A DNA stretch of 64,000 nt from contig NZ_VOPY01000001.1 of the NCBI RefSeq assembly GCF_007995095.1, positions 645,001 through 709,000 of the forward strand, written 5' to 3'. The notes beneath the pieces are model-generated. The model searched no databases. It saw nothing but the letters and a program-made list of their open reading frames with translations, and was not told the DNA's origin. The DNA is from Flavisphingopyxis soli (lineage in GTDB: Bacteria > Pseudomonadota > Alphaproteobacteria > Sphingomonadales > Sphingomonadaceae). This document shows positions 29,845 through 38,652 of the stretch, piece after piece (the first letter of the stretch is position 1; each line of letters begins with the position of its first letter). Both the position numbers and the translations under genes were made by a program.

Positions 29845-30935
29845 TGCGACTGCTCTCGCTCCTCCACCGCTGGACAGGCGCGAGCGTCGGCCTGTTTCTG
29901 GCGGTCATCGCGATGTCCGGTACGGCCTTGCTGTGGAAAGGATCCTGGATTGGCCTGCCCGGCGCACACGATAAGCCGAGCCGCGACCCGGTAGCGATCG
30001 GGCAAGCCGTCGCGGCGGCGCTGAAGGAAGACGCGACGCTCAGCCGCATGACCTTTGCCGGCGATGAAATCGGTTTGCACCAGGCGATCTATCGAGATGG
30101 CGGCGGCGCGTATTTCAACCAGGCGGGCGAGATGGTGGACCGCTGGCAGTCGATCTGGGGTCGCCCCGAATTGTGGCTGTTCGATCTGCACCACTATCTC
30201 TTCTTCGGCGAGATCGGTGAATATGTGACGGGCGCGCTGGGCGTACTCCTGCTGGCTTTCACTATCACCGGCCTGATCCTGTGGTGGCGTACGCGCCGCA
30301 CGTTCAGGCTCCGGCTATGGCCAGCGCGCATGACGAAAAGTGCCATCGTCCGGCAGCATCGCGATATCGGCGTCGTCGCGTCGCCCTTGCTGCTGCTGGC
30401 CGGGTTCACTGGCACCATGATGGTCTTTTCCAACGTGTCGACCGCGATCCTGTCCCCCCTGTCTGACGGCAACCAGGTCGAGAAGGCGACGTACAGCGCG
30501 CCTTCGCCCGACAAGGATACCGACTGGCCTGCGCTGGTGGCCCAGTCCCAACAGGCGTTCCCGGGTGCGGCCCCGCGCCGCCTGATGATGCCAAGCAAGC
30601 CCGGAGACGCGATTGCGATCCGTTTGAAGCAGGATTTCGAGTGGACGCCGAACGGGCGGTCCTATGTCTATCTCGATCCCGCCAGCCGAGCCGTCCTGGA
30701 AACGATCGATCCTGCCAGAAGCGACACCGCGGCCAAGGTGACCGAGAAATATTACCCCATTCACGCGGGTAAGGTGGGCGGGCTGGTCTGGCGATTGACG
30801 TTGACGTCCGGCGGTGTGGTCCTGGCCTTGCTTGGGACCCTGGCCATGTTCAGTTTCTGGTTCGTCGACCCGGGCGCGCGTTCTCGGACGACTGGTCCGG
30901 GGCGGATTGGCCAGATATTCAGCTCATTGCGATAA
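29844..30935 (+). CDS. PepSY-associated inner-membrane protein (PiuB-like)
   Basis: A 363-residue membrane protein with about four transmembrane helices: near residues 13-32, 130-150, 180-200 and 310-335. Periplasmic PepSY-type segments lie between them. Conserved histidines occur in LHRWTGASVG, DLHHYLFFGEIG and VRQHRDIGV, as expected of the PepSY_TM family. Such proteins are co-expressed with siderophore receptors and are thought to act in ferric-siderophore reduction or processing. Start and stop codons overlap by one base (TGATG) with the receptor gene, so the two form one operon under the Fur-like site. Confidence 0.88.
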   Translation: MRLLSLLHRWTGASVGLFLAVIAMSGTALLWKGSWIGLPGAHDKPSRDPVAIGQAVAAALKEDATLSRMTFAGDEIGLHQAIYRDGGGAYFNQAGEMVDRWQSIWGRPELWLFDLHHYLFFGEIGEYVTGALGVLLLAFTITGLILWWRTRRTFRLRLWPARMTKSAIVRQHRDIGVVASPLLLLAGFTGTMMVFSNVSTAILSPLSDGNQVEKATYSAPSPDKDTDWPALVAQSQQAFPGAAPRRLMMPSKPGDAIAIRLKQDFEWTPNGRSYVYLDPASRAVLETIDPARSDTAAKVTEKYYPIHAGKVGGLVWRLTLTSGGVVLALLGTLAMFSFWFVDPGARSRTTGPGRIGQIFSSLR

Positions 30936-31126
30936 TCGCGGATCGCTCGCCGGAGTTGCAGAAATTGTCGGTAGCGCATCCGACTCGTCCGTCACCTAAT
31001 GGCAGTTCTTCCAGCTATTGAAGCCAAGAGCGACCAGTCCACTCTCGGCCCAATTGCTGATCTTCTCAGGTTCGATTGCGCCAATCAAAGGCGGTCACCC
31101 GTGGCTCTCGAACGACCGCCTCTGTT

Positions 31127-31759
31127 TCAAATTTCAGTCCTCTCAGCGAGCAATAAGGCGTCTTCGACGTCGACCCCCAAATAGCGGACAGTGTTTTCGA
31201 TCTTGGAGTGGCCAAGCAGAATCTGGATCGCGCGGATATTCCCGGTCGCCCGATAGATCATCGCAGCCTTCGTGCGGCGCAGTGAATGCGTGCCGTATTC
31301 GGCGTTGCGCAAACCAATTGCTGTCACCCACTCGTCAACGAGGCGCGCATACTGGCGCGTGCTCATATGATTAGAATGGTCGATCCGGCTTGGAAAAAGA
31401 TGGTCGACAGTCGAACCACCGCGCCTTTCTAGCCAGGATAAAAGGCTCGCACGCACGTCGCTCGTGAGTTCGAACTGAACCGGTCGGCGAGTTTTCTGCT
31501 GGATTACAATGGCTCGGGTGCGGATGTCCTCCCCAGCAACAACGTCGCCGATCTTGATCTTCACCAGATCGCAGCCTCGCAACTTGCTGTCGATTGCCAA
31601 GTCGAAAAGCGCGCGGTCTCGCATGCGCCCCTCTCGATCCAGGAAAAAGCGGATCGCCCAAATCTGCTTTTGGGTGAGAGGCCGCTTGGTGCCGACCGTC
31701 TTGCCAGCATTCCATGCAGCGCGGCCGTCCATCGCGGGATCAAATTGTGAGTAACCCAT
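31127..31759 (-). CDS. Short tyrosine recombinase/integrase (FimB-size)
   Basis: A 210-residue recombinase with a complete catalytic set: Arg61 (SKLRGCDLV), Lys89 (QQKTRRP), His158 and Arg161 (THSLRRTK), His184 (LLGHSKIENT) and Tyr193 (VRYLGVD). It lacks the N-terminal arm-binding domain of phage integrases, so it is the size of FimB/FimE-type enzymes. It lies about 200 bases from a tRNA 3'-end-like sequence (31957-31981) that reads toward it, a typical integrase-att arrangement. It could serve a local inversion or integration reaction. The catalytic residues suggest it is active. Confidence 0.92.
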   Translation of the reverse strand: MGYSQFDPAMDGRAAWNAGKTVGTKRPLTQKQIWAIRFFLDREGRMRDRALFDLAIDSKLRGCDLVKIKIGDVVAGEDIRTRAIVIQQKTRRPVQFELTSDVRASLLSWLERRGGSTVDHLFPSRIDHSNHMSTRQYARLVDEWVTAIGLRNAEYGTHSLRRTKAAMIYRATGNIRAIQILLGHSKIENTVRYLGVDVEDALLLAERTEI

Positions 31760-31819
31760 TTTCGTTCTCCGTGGCCGGGATTGGCCGACGAATTAAACGA
31801 ATGGATGTGGGGCGAGTGC

Positions 31820-31887
31820 TGGGCCGACAGCTGCCGTTCCGGTGTTCTTAGTTAGGGCCACGTTCGCTGCCGTTCGCCTAACGGCCC
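31820..31887 (-). repeat. Dispersed repeat, copy 3 (inverted)
   Basis: On the minus strand it reads GGGCCGTTAGGCGAACGGCA to CCGGAACGGCAGCTGTCGG, matching the copy at 23326-23392 in opposite orientation. It abuts the 82-bp direct repeat that follows. Confidence 0.7.
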
Positions 31888-31980
31888 AATTGCGGGCATT
31901 GGTATTGGGGAATTAAGCCGTCTCTTAATAGAGTATGCAATCAAATCAAACGTAACTGGCGGAACAGGTGGGATTCGAAC
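31882..31980 (+). repeat. Right copy of the 82-bp direct repeat
   Basis: Bases 31882-31963 match 20411-20492 at 73 of 82 positions by my count, for example TTGGGGAATTAAG and AAATCAAACGTAA. The match continues weakly into the tRNA-like tail. Confidence 0.65.
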
Positions 31981-31981
31981 C
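31957..31981 (-). other. tRNA 3'-end-like fragment, candidate attachment site
   Basis: On the minus strand it reads GGTTCGAATCCCACC followed by TGTTCCGCCA, the T-loop and acceptor 3' end of a tRNA (close to the tRNA-Ser type). The upstream sequence does not complete a cloverleaf and the T-stem is not paired, so it is a fragment, not a functional tRNA. The remaining bases to 32167 show nothing recognisable. Confidence 0.55.
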
Positions 31982-32167
31982 GATCAACTAAGCCAATGAA
32001 TTTATACATGGAATCAAATTGTTACTCGTAGAGTACACCTTAGGTTTCCCCACATTGGATCGTGATGGAGCTCTAGCATGTAATTGGCGATCTGGACGAA
32101 CATAACAACCACGATCGCAACTGGAGTGACGAGTTGTTAATTGAGCGTAATCCCAGCGAGGATTGTC

Positions 32168-33673
32168 TCAAGAGTTCGAGAACTTGATTCCTTGTGCAAG
32201 CGGTAGTTCACCTGAATAGTTGATAGTCGCTGTTTGGCGCCGCATATAGCTTTTCCAAGCATCTGAGCCGCTTTCGCGACCTCCTCCAGTATCTTTTTCG
32301 CCCCCGAAGGCACCACCGATTTCTGCTCCTGATGGGCCAATATTCACATTCGCAATGCCGCAGTCTGATCCGCTGGACGATAAAAAAATCTCAGCCTCGC
32401 GCATGTCAGTCGTAAATATGCATGAAGACAAGCCTTGCCGGACTTCGTTCTGTGCCGTGATGGCTTGATCGAGATCCCTATATTTCATGACATATAATAC
32501 AGGTGCGAATGTTTCATTTTGGACGATCGCAGTTTGGCTGTCCATTTCGACGATTGCGGGGCGGACATAGGCGGCGTCGGGATATTCGTTGGTCAACACC
32601 GGCTCGCCCCCGAACACCCGCCCACCGTCGTCGCGGGCTTCGTTTAGCGCATTTTGCATTGCCGCGCGTGCCGGATGGTCAATCAGCGGTCCGACCAGCG
32701 CACCTTCGTCGAGCGGATTCGCTACAGGTAGGCTGTCATAGGCCGATTTGATGCTCGCCATCAGTGGCTTGTAGATGCTCTCGTGGACGATCAGCCGGCG
32801 CAGGCTGGTGCAGCGCTGACCGGCAGTTCCGACCGCCGAAAATACGATCGCACGTTGTGCCAGTTCAAGGTCGGCCGACGGCGTCACGATCATGGCGTTA
32901 TTGCCGCCGAGCTCGAGGATCGAACGGCCGAGCCGCTCCGATACGACTTGCGCCACCGCTTTGCCCATTCGCGTCGAGCCAGTTGCCGATACAACCGGCA
33001 CCATCGGGCTCGCGGCAAGCGCTTCACCCGCCTCGCGGCCGCCGATCAACAACTGGCACAGTCCGTCGGGGGCGTCAGGGCCGAACTGGGCGTTCACCCG
33101 CTCGCAGATCTTCTGCACAGCGAGCGCGGTCAGCGGCGTCTTTTCCGACGGTTTCCAGATCACCGGATTGCCGCAAACGATCGCCAGCGCGGCGTTCCAG
33201 CTCCACACCGCGACGGGGAAATTGAATGCTGAGATGATGCCGACAGGACCGACCGGGTGCCAGCTTTCTAGCATCTTGTGTCCGGGACGCTCCGACGCGA
33301 TGACGAGACCGTAAAGCTGGCGCGACAGGCCGACGGCAAAGTCGCAAATGTCGATCATCTCCTGGACCTCGCCGAGGCCCTCCTGCGTGATCTTGCCGCA
33401 GTCAATCGTCACGATGTTCGCTAGCGCCTCTTTCTCGCGGCGCAGTTCCTGGCCCAGCAGGCGCACCCATTCGCCGCGTCGCGGCGCCGGGACGTTGCGC
33501 CAAGCGATAAACGCCTCTTGCGCACGGTCGATAATCGCCTGAGTATCCGCAGATGTTGCCGTAGGAATCTCGGCGACCGTCGATCCGTCGATAGGCGAGG
33601 TTACGACGAGGTCACCGCCCTTCAAGTCGGCTTCAGACAGGCCAGCGGCAGCGAATGCAGTTTGATATGACAA
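32168..33673 (-). CDS. ALDH7-type aldehyde dehydrogenase (piperideine-6-carboxylate / aminoadipate-semialdehyde dehydrogenase-like)
   Basis: A 501-residue NAD(P)+-dependent dehydrogenase. Asn151 (SAFNFPVAVW), Glu254 (LELGGNNAMI) and the nucleophile Cys288 (GQRCTSLRR) are in place. The TAGQRCTSLRRLIVH signature and the overall sequence match the antiquitin/ALDH7 family, which oxidises alpha-aminoadipate semialdehyde in lysine and pipecolate breakdown. The start is a TTG at 33673: AAGGGA lies six bases upstream and it gives the usual N terminus ahead of GLSEADL and SPIDG. GTG 33709 is an alternative. The FAD oxidase 9 kb away would supply its substrate. Confidence 0.85.
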   Translation of the reverse strand: MSYQTAFAAAGLSEADLKGGDLVVTSPIDGSTVAEIPTATSADTQAIIDRAQEAFIAWRNVPAPRRGEWVRLLGQELRREKEALANIVTIDCGKITQEGLGEVQEMIDICDFAVGLSRQLYGLVIASERPGHKMLESWHPVGPVGIISAFNFPVAVWSWNAALAIVCGNPVIWKPSEKTPLTALAVQKICERVNAQFGPDAPDGLCQLLIGGREAGEALAASPMVPVVSATGSTRMGKAVAQVVSERLGRSILELGGNNAMIVTPSADLELAQRAIVFSAVGTAGQRCTSLRRLIVHESIYKPLMASIKSAYDSLPVANPLDEGALVGPLIDHPARAAMQNALNEARDDGGRVFGGEPVLTNEYPDAAYVRPAIVEMDSQTAIVQNETFAPVLYVMKYRDLDQAITAQNEVRQGLSSCIFTTDMREAEIFLSSSGSDCGIANVNIGPSGAEIGGAFGGEKDTGGGRESGSDAWKSYMRRQTATINYSGELPLAQGIKFSNS

Positions 33674-33862
33674 TTTATGTCCCTTCAGTGCCGACCAAGG
33701 GTACGACACATGTAATAGTTTGCGAATGCCGGGCAGTGAAGAGCGGGTCGAGCCAACAAGAGCGGTATATAAGTGCCGCTTCGCAATCGGCGTGCCGCCG
33801 CGCCTGGTCGGCAGCGGCACGCTGAATGCTGGGTGAAAGAATTCCACAGCCCGGCAAGTGCC

Positions 33863-34876
33863 TTAATTGTCAGCGATGAGCGGGCTTTCGTTAGGGAATA
33901 GCAGCAACCAGTCGGCCTCTGCCTGAATTCGAGCGAAGTAGCTCCAGCTGTTGACGTTGATCGACTTGATCAGCCACTCCTTGGCCTTGTCGCGCTCGCC
34001 GTTGAGGATGTAATAATTGGCCAGGCTGTAGGCGGTCGATGCGGCGACGCCGTCGGCATCGGCGAACGGCCGGCCGCTGTCTTCCTTGCTGAAGAACGAA
34101 TTGGCGGCGCGATGGCCCTTGTAGAGCTGGATGCCGTCGAAATAATTGTCCGACCCGCCCTCGGGATGGACCATGAACAGTGTCAGGTCATAGCCGTCGA
34201 GCAGCTTGCGGGCGTCCTCGATCCGGCCGCCGCGCGCCAGCGACAGGAACTGCCAATAGGTGTTGGCGGTCTTGGCCTCGGTGTCGAATTCGAACGCCGC
34301 GACCTGCGACGACAGGTCGAAATATTTCGCCGCATTGGCGAAATCGTGCTTGGCGAAATAGGCCTGGCCGAGGTGGTAATAGAGATAATATTGCACGACG
34401 TCGGGTGTGCTGGTGAAATAGTCGGGGCCCAGCTTCTCGCGTTCGAGCGGCTGGTTCTTGTAGATCGCCTCGGCCTTGAGCCCGGTCTCGATCGACTTGT
34501 CGAACTGGCGCAGCGAGAACTGGCGATGCGCGAGGTGGCGCAGCAGCTTGCCCGAATTGGGGAAGCGGCGCAGCGCGGTCGTATATACCTCGGCCGATTC
34601 CTTGGCATAGCCCTGGTAGAACAGGACGCGCCCGTACCAGGTTGCGGTGTCGACCGTCATGTTGCGCTCGAAAGCCGCCTTGGCATCGGCCGCGGCGCGC
34701 GCCAGCAGCGCGGGGTCGGCGACGTTCTTGTTGCCGTCAGGCGCGGTCACCATGCGCTCGTTGAGCAGCGACATGCCCTGGAAGCTTCCGTGGTCGTCGT
34801 ACGCCGCGCTGGCGGGAACGGCGATCAGCAGGGCCGCGCCCAGTGCGGCGGAAGGAATCAATCGGCGGATCATCAT
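33863..34876 (-). CDS. Exported TPR-like repeat protein (paralogue of the one at 39711)
   Basis: A 337-residue protein with a signal peptide (cleavage near ASA-AY) followed by helical tetratricopeptide-like repeats, for example FYQGYAKESAEVYTTALRRF and YYLYYHLGQAYFAKHDFANA. ATG 34876 has GGAG upstream. A protein of the same design is encoded at 39711-40670, sharing the order of a DYF segment, a tyrosine-rich helix and a TYW segment. Both flank a receptor/transporter locus, so a periplasmic scaffold or substrate-handling role is plausible, but no function can be assigned. Confidence 0.75.
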   Translation of the reverse strand: MMIRRLIPSAALGAALLIAVPASAAYDDHGSFQGMSLLNERMVTAPDGNKNVADPALLARAAADAKAAFERNMTVDTATWYGRVLFYQGYAKESAEVYTTALRRFPNSGKLLRHLAHRQFSLRQFDKSIETGLKAEAIYKNQPLEREKLGPDYFTSTPDVVQYYLYYHLGQAYFAKHDFANAAKYFDLSSQVAAFEFDTEAKTANTYWQFLSLARGGRIEDARKLLDGYDLTLFMVHPEGGSDNYFDGIQLYKGHRAANSFFSKEDSGRPFADADGVAASTAYSLANYYILNGERDKAKEWLIKSINVNSWSYFARIQAEADWLLLFPNESPLIADN

Positions 34877-34980
34877 GTTTCTCCAAATCTGCAAACGTCC
34901 ATGGGCCGGCGCTGCTGCTCCCGATCGGAAGCCGAGAGCGCTCGTCGGCGTGCCCCAGCACTACACCGTTGAGGAAATTT

Positions 34981-35010
34981 TCATATAGGAAATATTAGCC
35001 GATCGGCATA
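34981..35010 (-). promoter_or_regulatory. Locus motif, site 1
   Basis: On the minus strand it reads TATGCCGATCGGCTAATATT then TCCTATATGA, 100 bases before the TPR gene. It contains the palindrome GCCGATCGGC and shares CCGATCRGCTAA and ATATTTCC with sites 2-4 of the locus. It may be bound by the XRE-cupin regulator encoded at 37941. The rest of 34877-35292 is AT-rich promoter DNA. Confidence 0.4.
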
Positions 35011-35204
35011 TTTTTTTCGCTTCCTCATTCGCCGCCCGATATAAATAGTCCCGTAAACCGCCGACTTCCTAAACGTCCAAGCGATGGATCTCACGTCTTC
35101 GCGATAGGGGATAGCGCATAAAAATAGGCTATTTAAGGACGATAAGCTCCCGGAGGAGCGTGCGCCTGCCGAACGTATGCAAGATTCTGCTAGACGGATA
35201 ATTA

Positions 35205-35224
35205 TTTTATGATAGGAAATATAC
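35205..35224 (-). promoter_or_regulatory. Locus motif, site 2
   Basis: On the minus strand it reads GTATATTTCCTATCATAAAA, matching the right half of site 1 (ATATTTCCTAT). It lies about 70 bases before the TonB receptor start. Confidence 0.35.
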
Positions 35225-35292
35225 CAACGGTGGCGTTCACGGCGGGAAGTCGCGAGCGCAGATCGACCTAACGGGATTTTTGGGAGGGAATT

Positions 35293-37767
35293 ATGTCGAA
35301 GTTTCTATCACGCTTGGTTCTGCCATCGGTTATCGCCGCCGTCGCGATAACCCCCCAGGCTCACGCGCAGACTATTGCTAAGGAAGACGTCGCAGGCGAA
35401 GGGGAGGCGACCGACCAGCAAGCCCGCGAGGCATCGTCGATCGTCGTGATCGGCTCGCGTCGCAAGGATCGTTCGATCACCGATAGTGCAGTCGCGATCG
35501 ACGTCATCCAGCCTGAGGCAATCGTTACCACCGGCTATACCGATCTCAACGACGCGCTGCGCTCGCTGGTCCCCGCGATTAACGTCAAGCGCCTGCAGGG
35601 CAACGACGGCTCGTCGTTTGTGCGCCCGGTCACTCTGCGCGGCTCGCCACCCGATCACGTCCTTTTGCTGCTCAACGGCAAACGCCGCCACCGTTCGGCG
35701 ATCGTCCAAATCGGCACCGGCCACGCGACCACTTCGGGTTCGCAGGGACAGGACTTCAACGTCATTCCCCCGATCGCATTTTCCAGTATCCAGGTGCTGC
35801 GCGACGGCGCATCGGCGCAATATGGTTCGGACGCCATCGCCGGTGTCGTCAACCTGACGCTCAAGGATGACGTCAGCGGGGGCTCGATGCTTACCCAGGT
35901 CGGCCAGTATTACGATGTTGGCGGCCGCACCTACGACATCCAGGGTCATTATGCCCTCGGACTTGGCGCGACCGGCTACCTCAACCTCAGCGCGCAATAC
36001 ACTCACCAGGCGAAGACTTGGCTCGGTGGCCTCAACAACGGCGCAGAGGCGTTGCGCGACCAGGGCGTCGCCGACGTACCGATCAACAACGCGGGCAACG
36101 GCGAGCCGTACTACGAAGCGGTCAAGACGGTCTGGAACGCCGGCGTCTCGCTTGGCGGCGATCTCGAGGCCTATATGTTCGGCAACTATATGCGCGCCGA
36201 CAGCTCGGTCACTTTCTTCTACCGCCAGTCGATGGCGGCAGGCGGCCTCCCGGCGCATTCGACCTACGCCGATTCGGCATTCGACAATAGCGCCGCCTAT
36301 CCGGGTACCTTCGACCTGAGGTCGATCTACCCCGGTGGCTTCACGCCCGAATTCGCCGGCCGGACCGACGATTTCAGCACCGTCGTCGGCATCCGCGATA
36401 CCGAGGGCGCGTTCAACTGGGATCTCTCGGCGCGGCTCGGCAACAACAAGGTCGACTATTCGATCTACAACACGATCAACCCGTCGCTCGGCGCGGCCTC
36501 GCCGACCAGCTTCAAGCCGGGTTCGCTGACCCAGCGCGAGGTCCAGCTCGACGCCGAGGCATCGTACGCGATCGCCAACGACGTCTTCGCCGGCGAGATC
36601 CTCGTTTTCGGTGGCGCCAGCTACCGCAAGGAAACCTACAAGATCGGTGCCGGCGATGCCGCTTCGTATAGCGTCGGGCCGCTACGCGACCTGCCGGTCG
36701 GATCGAACGGCTTCCAGGGCTTCAGCCCCGATATCGCCGGAAGCTTCACCTCGTCCAGCTACGCGCTGTTCGCCGAAACTGACGTCGATCTCACTGATTC
36801 GCTCAGCCTTTCGGTCGCTGGTCGCTACGAGGATTACGAGCAGTTCGGCAGCAATTTCAGCTACAAGGCCGCTTCGCGGTTCGAGCTGTCCGACCTGCTG
36901 GCGATCCGCGGATCGATCAGCACGGGCTTCCGCGCCCCGGCCGCCGGCCAGCTGTTCGGCAGCAGTCAGACCTCGCAGATCAATGCGCAGAACGAGTTTA
37001 TCCTCGATGCGGTGCTGATCCCGGGTTCGCCCGCGGCAAAGATCTTCGGGTCTGATCCGCTCAAGCCCGAAACCTCGTTCAACATGTCGGCGGGTATCGT
37101 CATCACGGGGACGAAGAATTTTCTCACGACGATCGATTTCTACCAGATCGACGTCGACGACCGCCTGTTGCTGACGCCGTCGATCAACACGACCGCGGCC
37201 CAGCGGGCGCAGCTTGCCGCGATCGGCTTTCCGAACGGCGCGTCGGTCCAGCAGGTCCGTTACTTCCAGAACAAGCTCAATACGCGCGTTCGCGGCTTCG
37301 ACATCGTCTCGACCTACCGCTTCGACTGGGGCAATCGCAACTCAACCAACCTCAGCTTGGCGGTCAATTATAACGAGCAGAAGCTGCGAACCGATCCGAC
37401 CGCCTTTTTCGGCGCAGGCACTATCATCGAGTTCGAACGCGGCCTGCCTCGCTGGAGGGGTAATCTCACCGCGACTAATACCTTCGGCGACTTCAGCCTT
37501 ATGACTCGCGCCAACTATTACGGCAGTTGGAAACGCCGCAACGGCAACGACTTCCTCCAGCGCGATCCGGCGGTCCTCTTCGATGCCGAGATCACCTACT
37601 CGGGGATCGACAACATCGACCTCAGCGTCGGCGCGCGCAACCTGTTCAACAAGTTCCCGCCCGATCGCGGTCCGGGGTTGAAAGCGGTCGGCCTGATCTA
37701 CGACAACCACAGCGTCTTCGGCGTCAGCGGCGGCTTCTATTACCTCAATGCCAAGCTGAAGTTCTGA
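35293..37767 (+). CDS. TonB-dependent outer-membrane receptor
   Basis: An 824-residue receptor with a signal peptide (cleavage near AHAQ), a plug (SIVVIGSRRKDRSI, TLRGSPPDHVLLLLNGKRRH, IQVLRDGASAQYGSDAIAGV) and a barrel ending YYLNAKLKF. GGGAGGGA is a strong ribosome site before ATG 35293. It belongs to the sphingomonad-type receptors for organic nutrients, not classical siderophore receptors. Its neighbours (XRE-cupin regulator, M19-like peptidase, NSS symporter, amine oxidase, semialdehyde dehydrogenase) suggest import of an amino-acid-derived compound. Confidence 0.92.
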   Translation: MSKFLSRLVLPSVIAAVAITPQAHAQTIAKEDVAGEGEATDQQAREASSIVVIGSRRKDRSITDSAVAIDVIQPEAIVTTGYTDLNDALRSLVPAINVKRLQGNDGSSFVRPVTLRGSPPDHVLLLLNGKRRHRSAIVQIGTGHATTSGSQGQDFNVIPPIAFSSIQVLRDGASAQYGSDAIAGVVNLTLKDDVSGGSMLTQVGQYYDVGGRTYDIQGHYALGLGATGYLNLSAQYTHQAKTWLGGLNNGAEALRDQGVADVPINNAGNGEPYYEAVKTVWNAGVSLGGDLEAYMFGNYMRADSSVTFFYRQSMAAGGLPAHSTYADSAFDNSAAYPGTFDLRSIYPGGFTPEFAGRTDDFSTVVGIRDTEGAFNWDLSARLGNNKVDYSIYNTINPSLGAASPTSFKPGSLTQREVQLDAEASYAIANDVFAGEILVFGGASYRKETYKIGAGDAASYSVGPLRDLPVGSNGFQGFSPDIAGSFTSSSYALFAETDVDLTDSLSLSVAGRYEDYEQFGSNFSYKAASRFELSDLLAIRGSISTGFRAPAAGQLFGSSQTSQINAQNEFILDAVLIPGSPAAKIFGSDPLKPETSFNMSAGIVITGTKNFLTTIDFYQIDVDDRLLLTPSINTTAAQRAQLAAIGFPNGASVQQVRYFQNKLNTRVRGFDIVSTYRFDWGNRNSTNLSLAVNYNEQKLRTDPTAFFGAGTIIEFERGLPRWRGNLTATNTFGDFSLMTRANYYGSWKRRNGNDFLQRDPAVLFDAEITYSGIDNIDLSVGARNLFNKFPPDRGPGLKAVGLIYDNHSVFGVSGGFYYLNAKLKF

Positions 37768-37820
37768 GCGGGGGAGCGGCCGGACGAGTCTGTCTTTCCC
37801 CTGAGGCAGGATCGTCCAGG

Positions 37821-37845
37821 CCATAATATGGCTGATCGGAAATTC
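37821..37845 (-). promoter_or_regulatory. Locus motif, site 4
   Basis: On the minus strand it reads GAATTTCCGATCAGCC followed by ATATTATGG, sharing TTTCCGATCAGC with site 3 (38603-38642). It lies about 100 bases before the regulator gene, as expected for autoregulation. Confidence 0.35.
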
Positions 37846-37940
37846 TTCCCCGTTCAGCCGGGACGTGGTAGGGGCATCGCACTGATAAACGTCAGCGCGG
37901 TGCCCCGCTTCGCCTGAGTTGTCCATATTCGGAGAAGGCC

Positions 37941-38564
37941 GTGACGCGCGACTACAAGGAAGCTCCCGATTTTCTGCACGATGTGCGCAATCCGCGGAAA
38001 CGGCGCAGCGAACTGCTCCATCTCGGCGAGCGCGTTCGCCAGCTGCGCAAGGAAAAGGGGCTGACGCTCGAAGATGCGGGAAAGCTCACCGCGCTCGCCG
38101 CCTCGACGCTATCGAAGATCGAAAACGACCAGATGTCGCCGACTTTCGACGTCGTGCAGAAACTGGCGCAAGGTTTCGATATCGACATTACCGAGCTGTT
38201 CGCGCCTAAGCCGGGGCAGGATGCCAGCGGCAGGCGCAGCGTCACGCTCGCCGGTGCCGGGCGCGAAATGGAAACTCCGGCGTACAAGCATAAGCTGCTG
38301 GCGACCGAACTGACGCACAAGAAGATCCTGCCCTTCGTCACGACGATTAAGGCGCGCAACCTCGACGATTTCACCCATTGGTCGAACCACGCCGGTGAAG
38401 AATTCCTCTACGTGCTCGAAGGCGAGGTTTGCTTCCATACCGAGCATTACGAGCCGGTCATCCTCGGCAAGGGCGATAACATCTATATCGACAGCAGCAT
38501 GCGCCATGCCTGCTATACGACGAGCGAGACCGACGCCGTCGTCATCTGGATCAACACCGGCTAG
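37941..38564 (+). CDS. XRE-family transcriptional regulator with cupin sensor domain
   Basis: A 207-residue regulator with an N-terminal HTH_XRE domain (about residues 25-82, LGERVRQLRKEKGLTLEDAG and STLSKIENDQMSPTF). A C-terminal cupin domain (about 125-205) has metal-site residues in HWSNHAGEEFLYVLEGE and SSMRHACY. The start is GTG 37941 with GGAGAAGG upstream. XRE-cupin proteins such as PuuR commonly repress catabolic genes for polyamines and amino acids, with the cupin domain sensing the ligand. Motifs upstream of this and adjacent genes are candidate operators. Confidence 0.9.
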   Translation: MTRDYKEAPDFLHDVRNPRKRRSELLHLGERVRQLRKEKGLTLEDAGKLTALAASTLSKIENDQMSPTFDVVQKLAQGFDIDITELFAPKPGQDASGRRSVTLAGAGREMETPAYKHKLLATELTHKKILPFVTTIKARNLDDFTHWSNHAGEEFLYVLEGEVCFHTEHYEPVILGKGDNIYIDSSMRHACYTTSETDAVVIWINTG

Positions 38565-38602
38565 GCACGGCCGCGCGGACGCGCCGAAAGCGCTTGCGAG
38601 AG

Positions 38603-38642
38603 ATTTTCCGATCAGCTAAGATATTTCTGATAAAGAAATAAG
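38603..38642 (+). promoter_or_regulatory. Locus motif, site 3, with inverted repeat
   Basis: TTTTCCGATCAGCTAAGATA continues into TATTTCTGATAAAGAAATAA, which contains the perfect inverted repeat TATTTCT-GATA-AAGAAATA (7-bp arms). It shares CCGATCRGCTAA and ATATTTC with site 1. It lies directly before the ribosome site of the M19-like gene. Confidence 0.45.
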
Positions 38643-38652
38643 GGGATCGGAC

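Noticed and set aside
31957-32035. A complete tRNA gene on the minus strand
   Set aside because: Only the T-loop and acceptor 3' end are recognisable; the T-stem is unpaired and no anticodon arm or 5' acceptor strand can be found.
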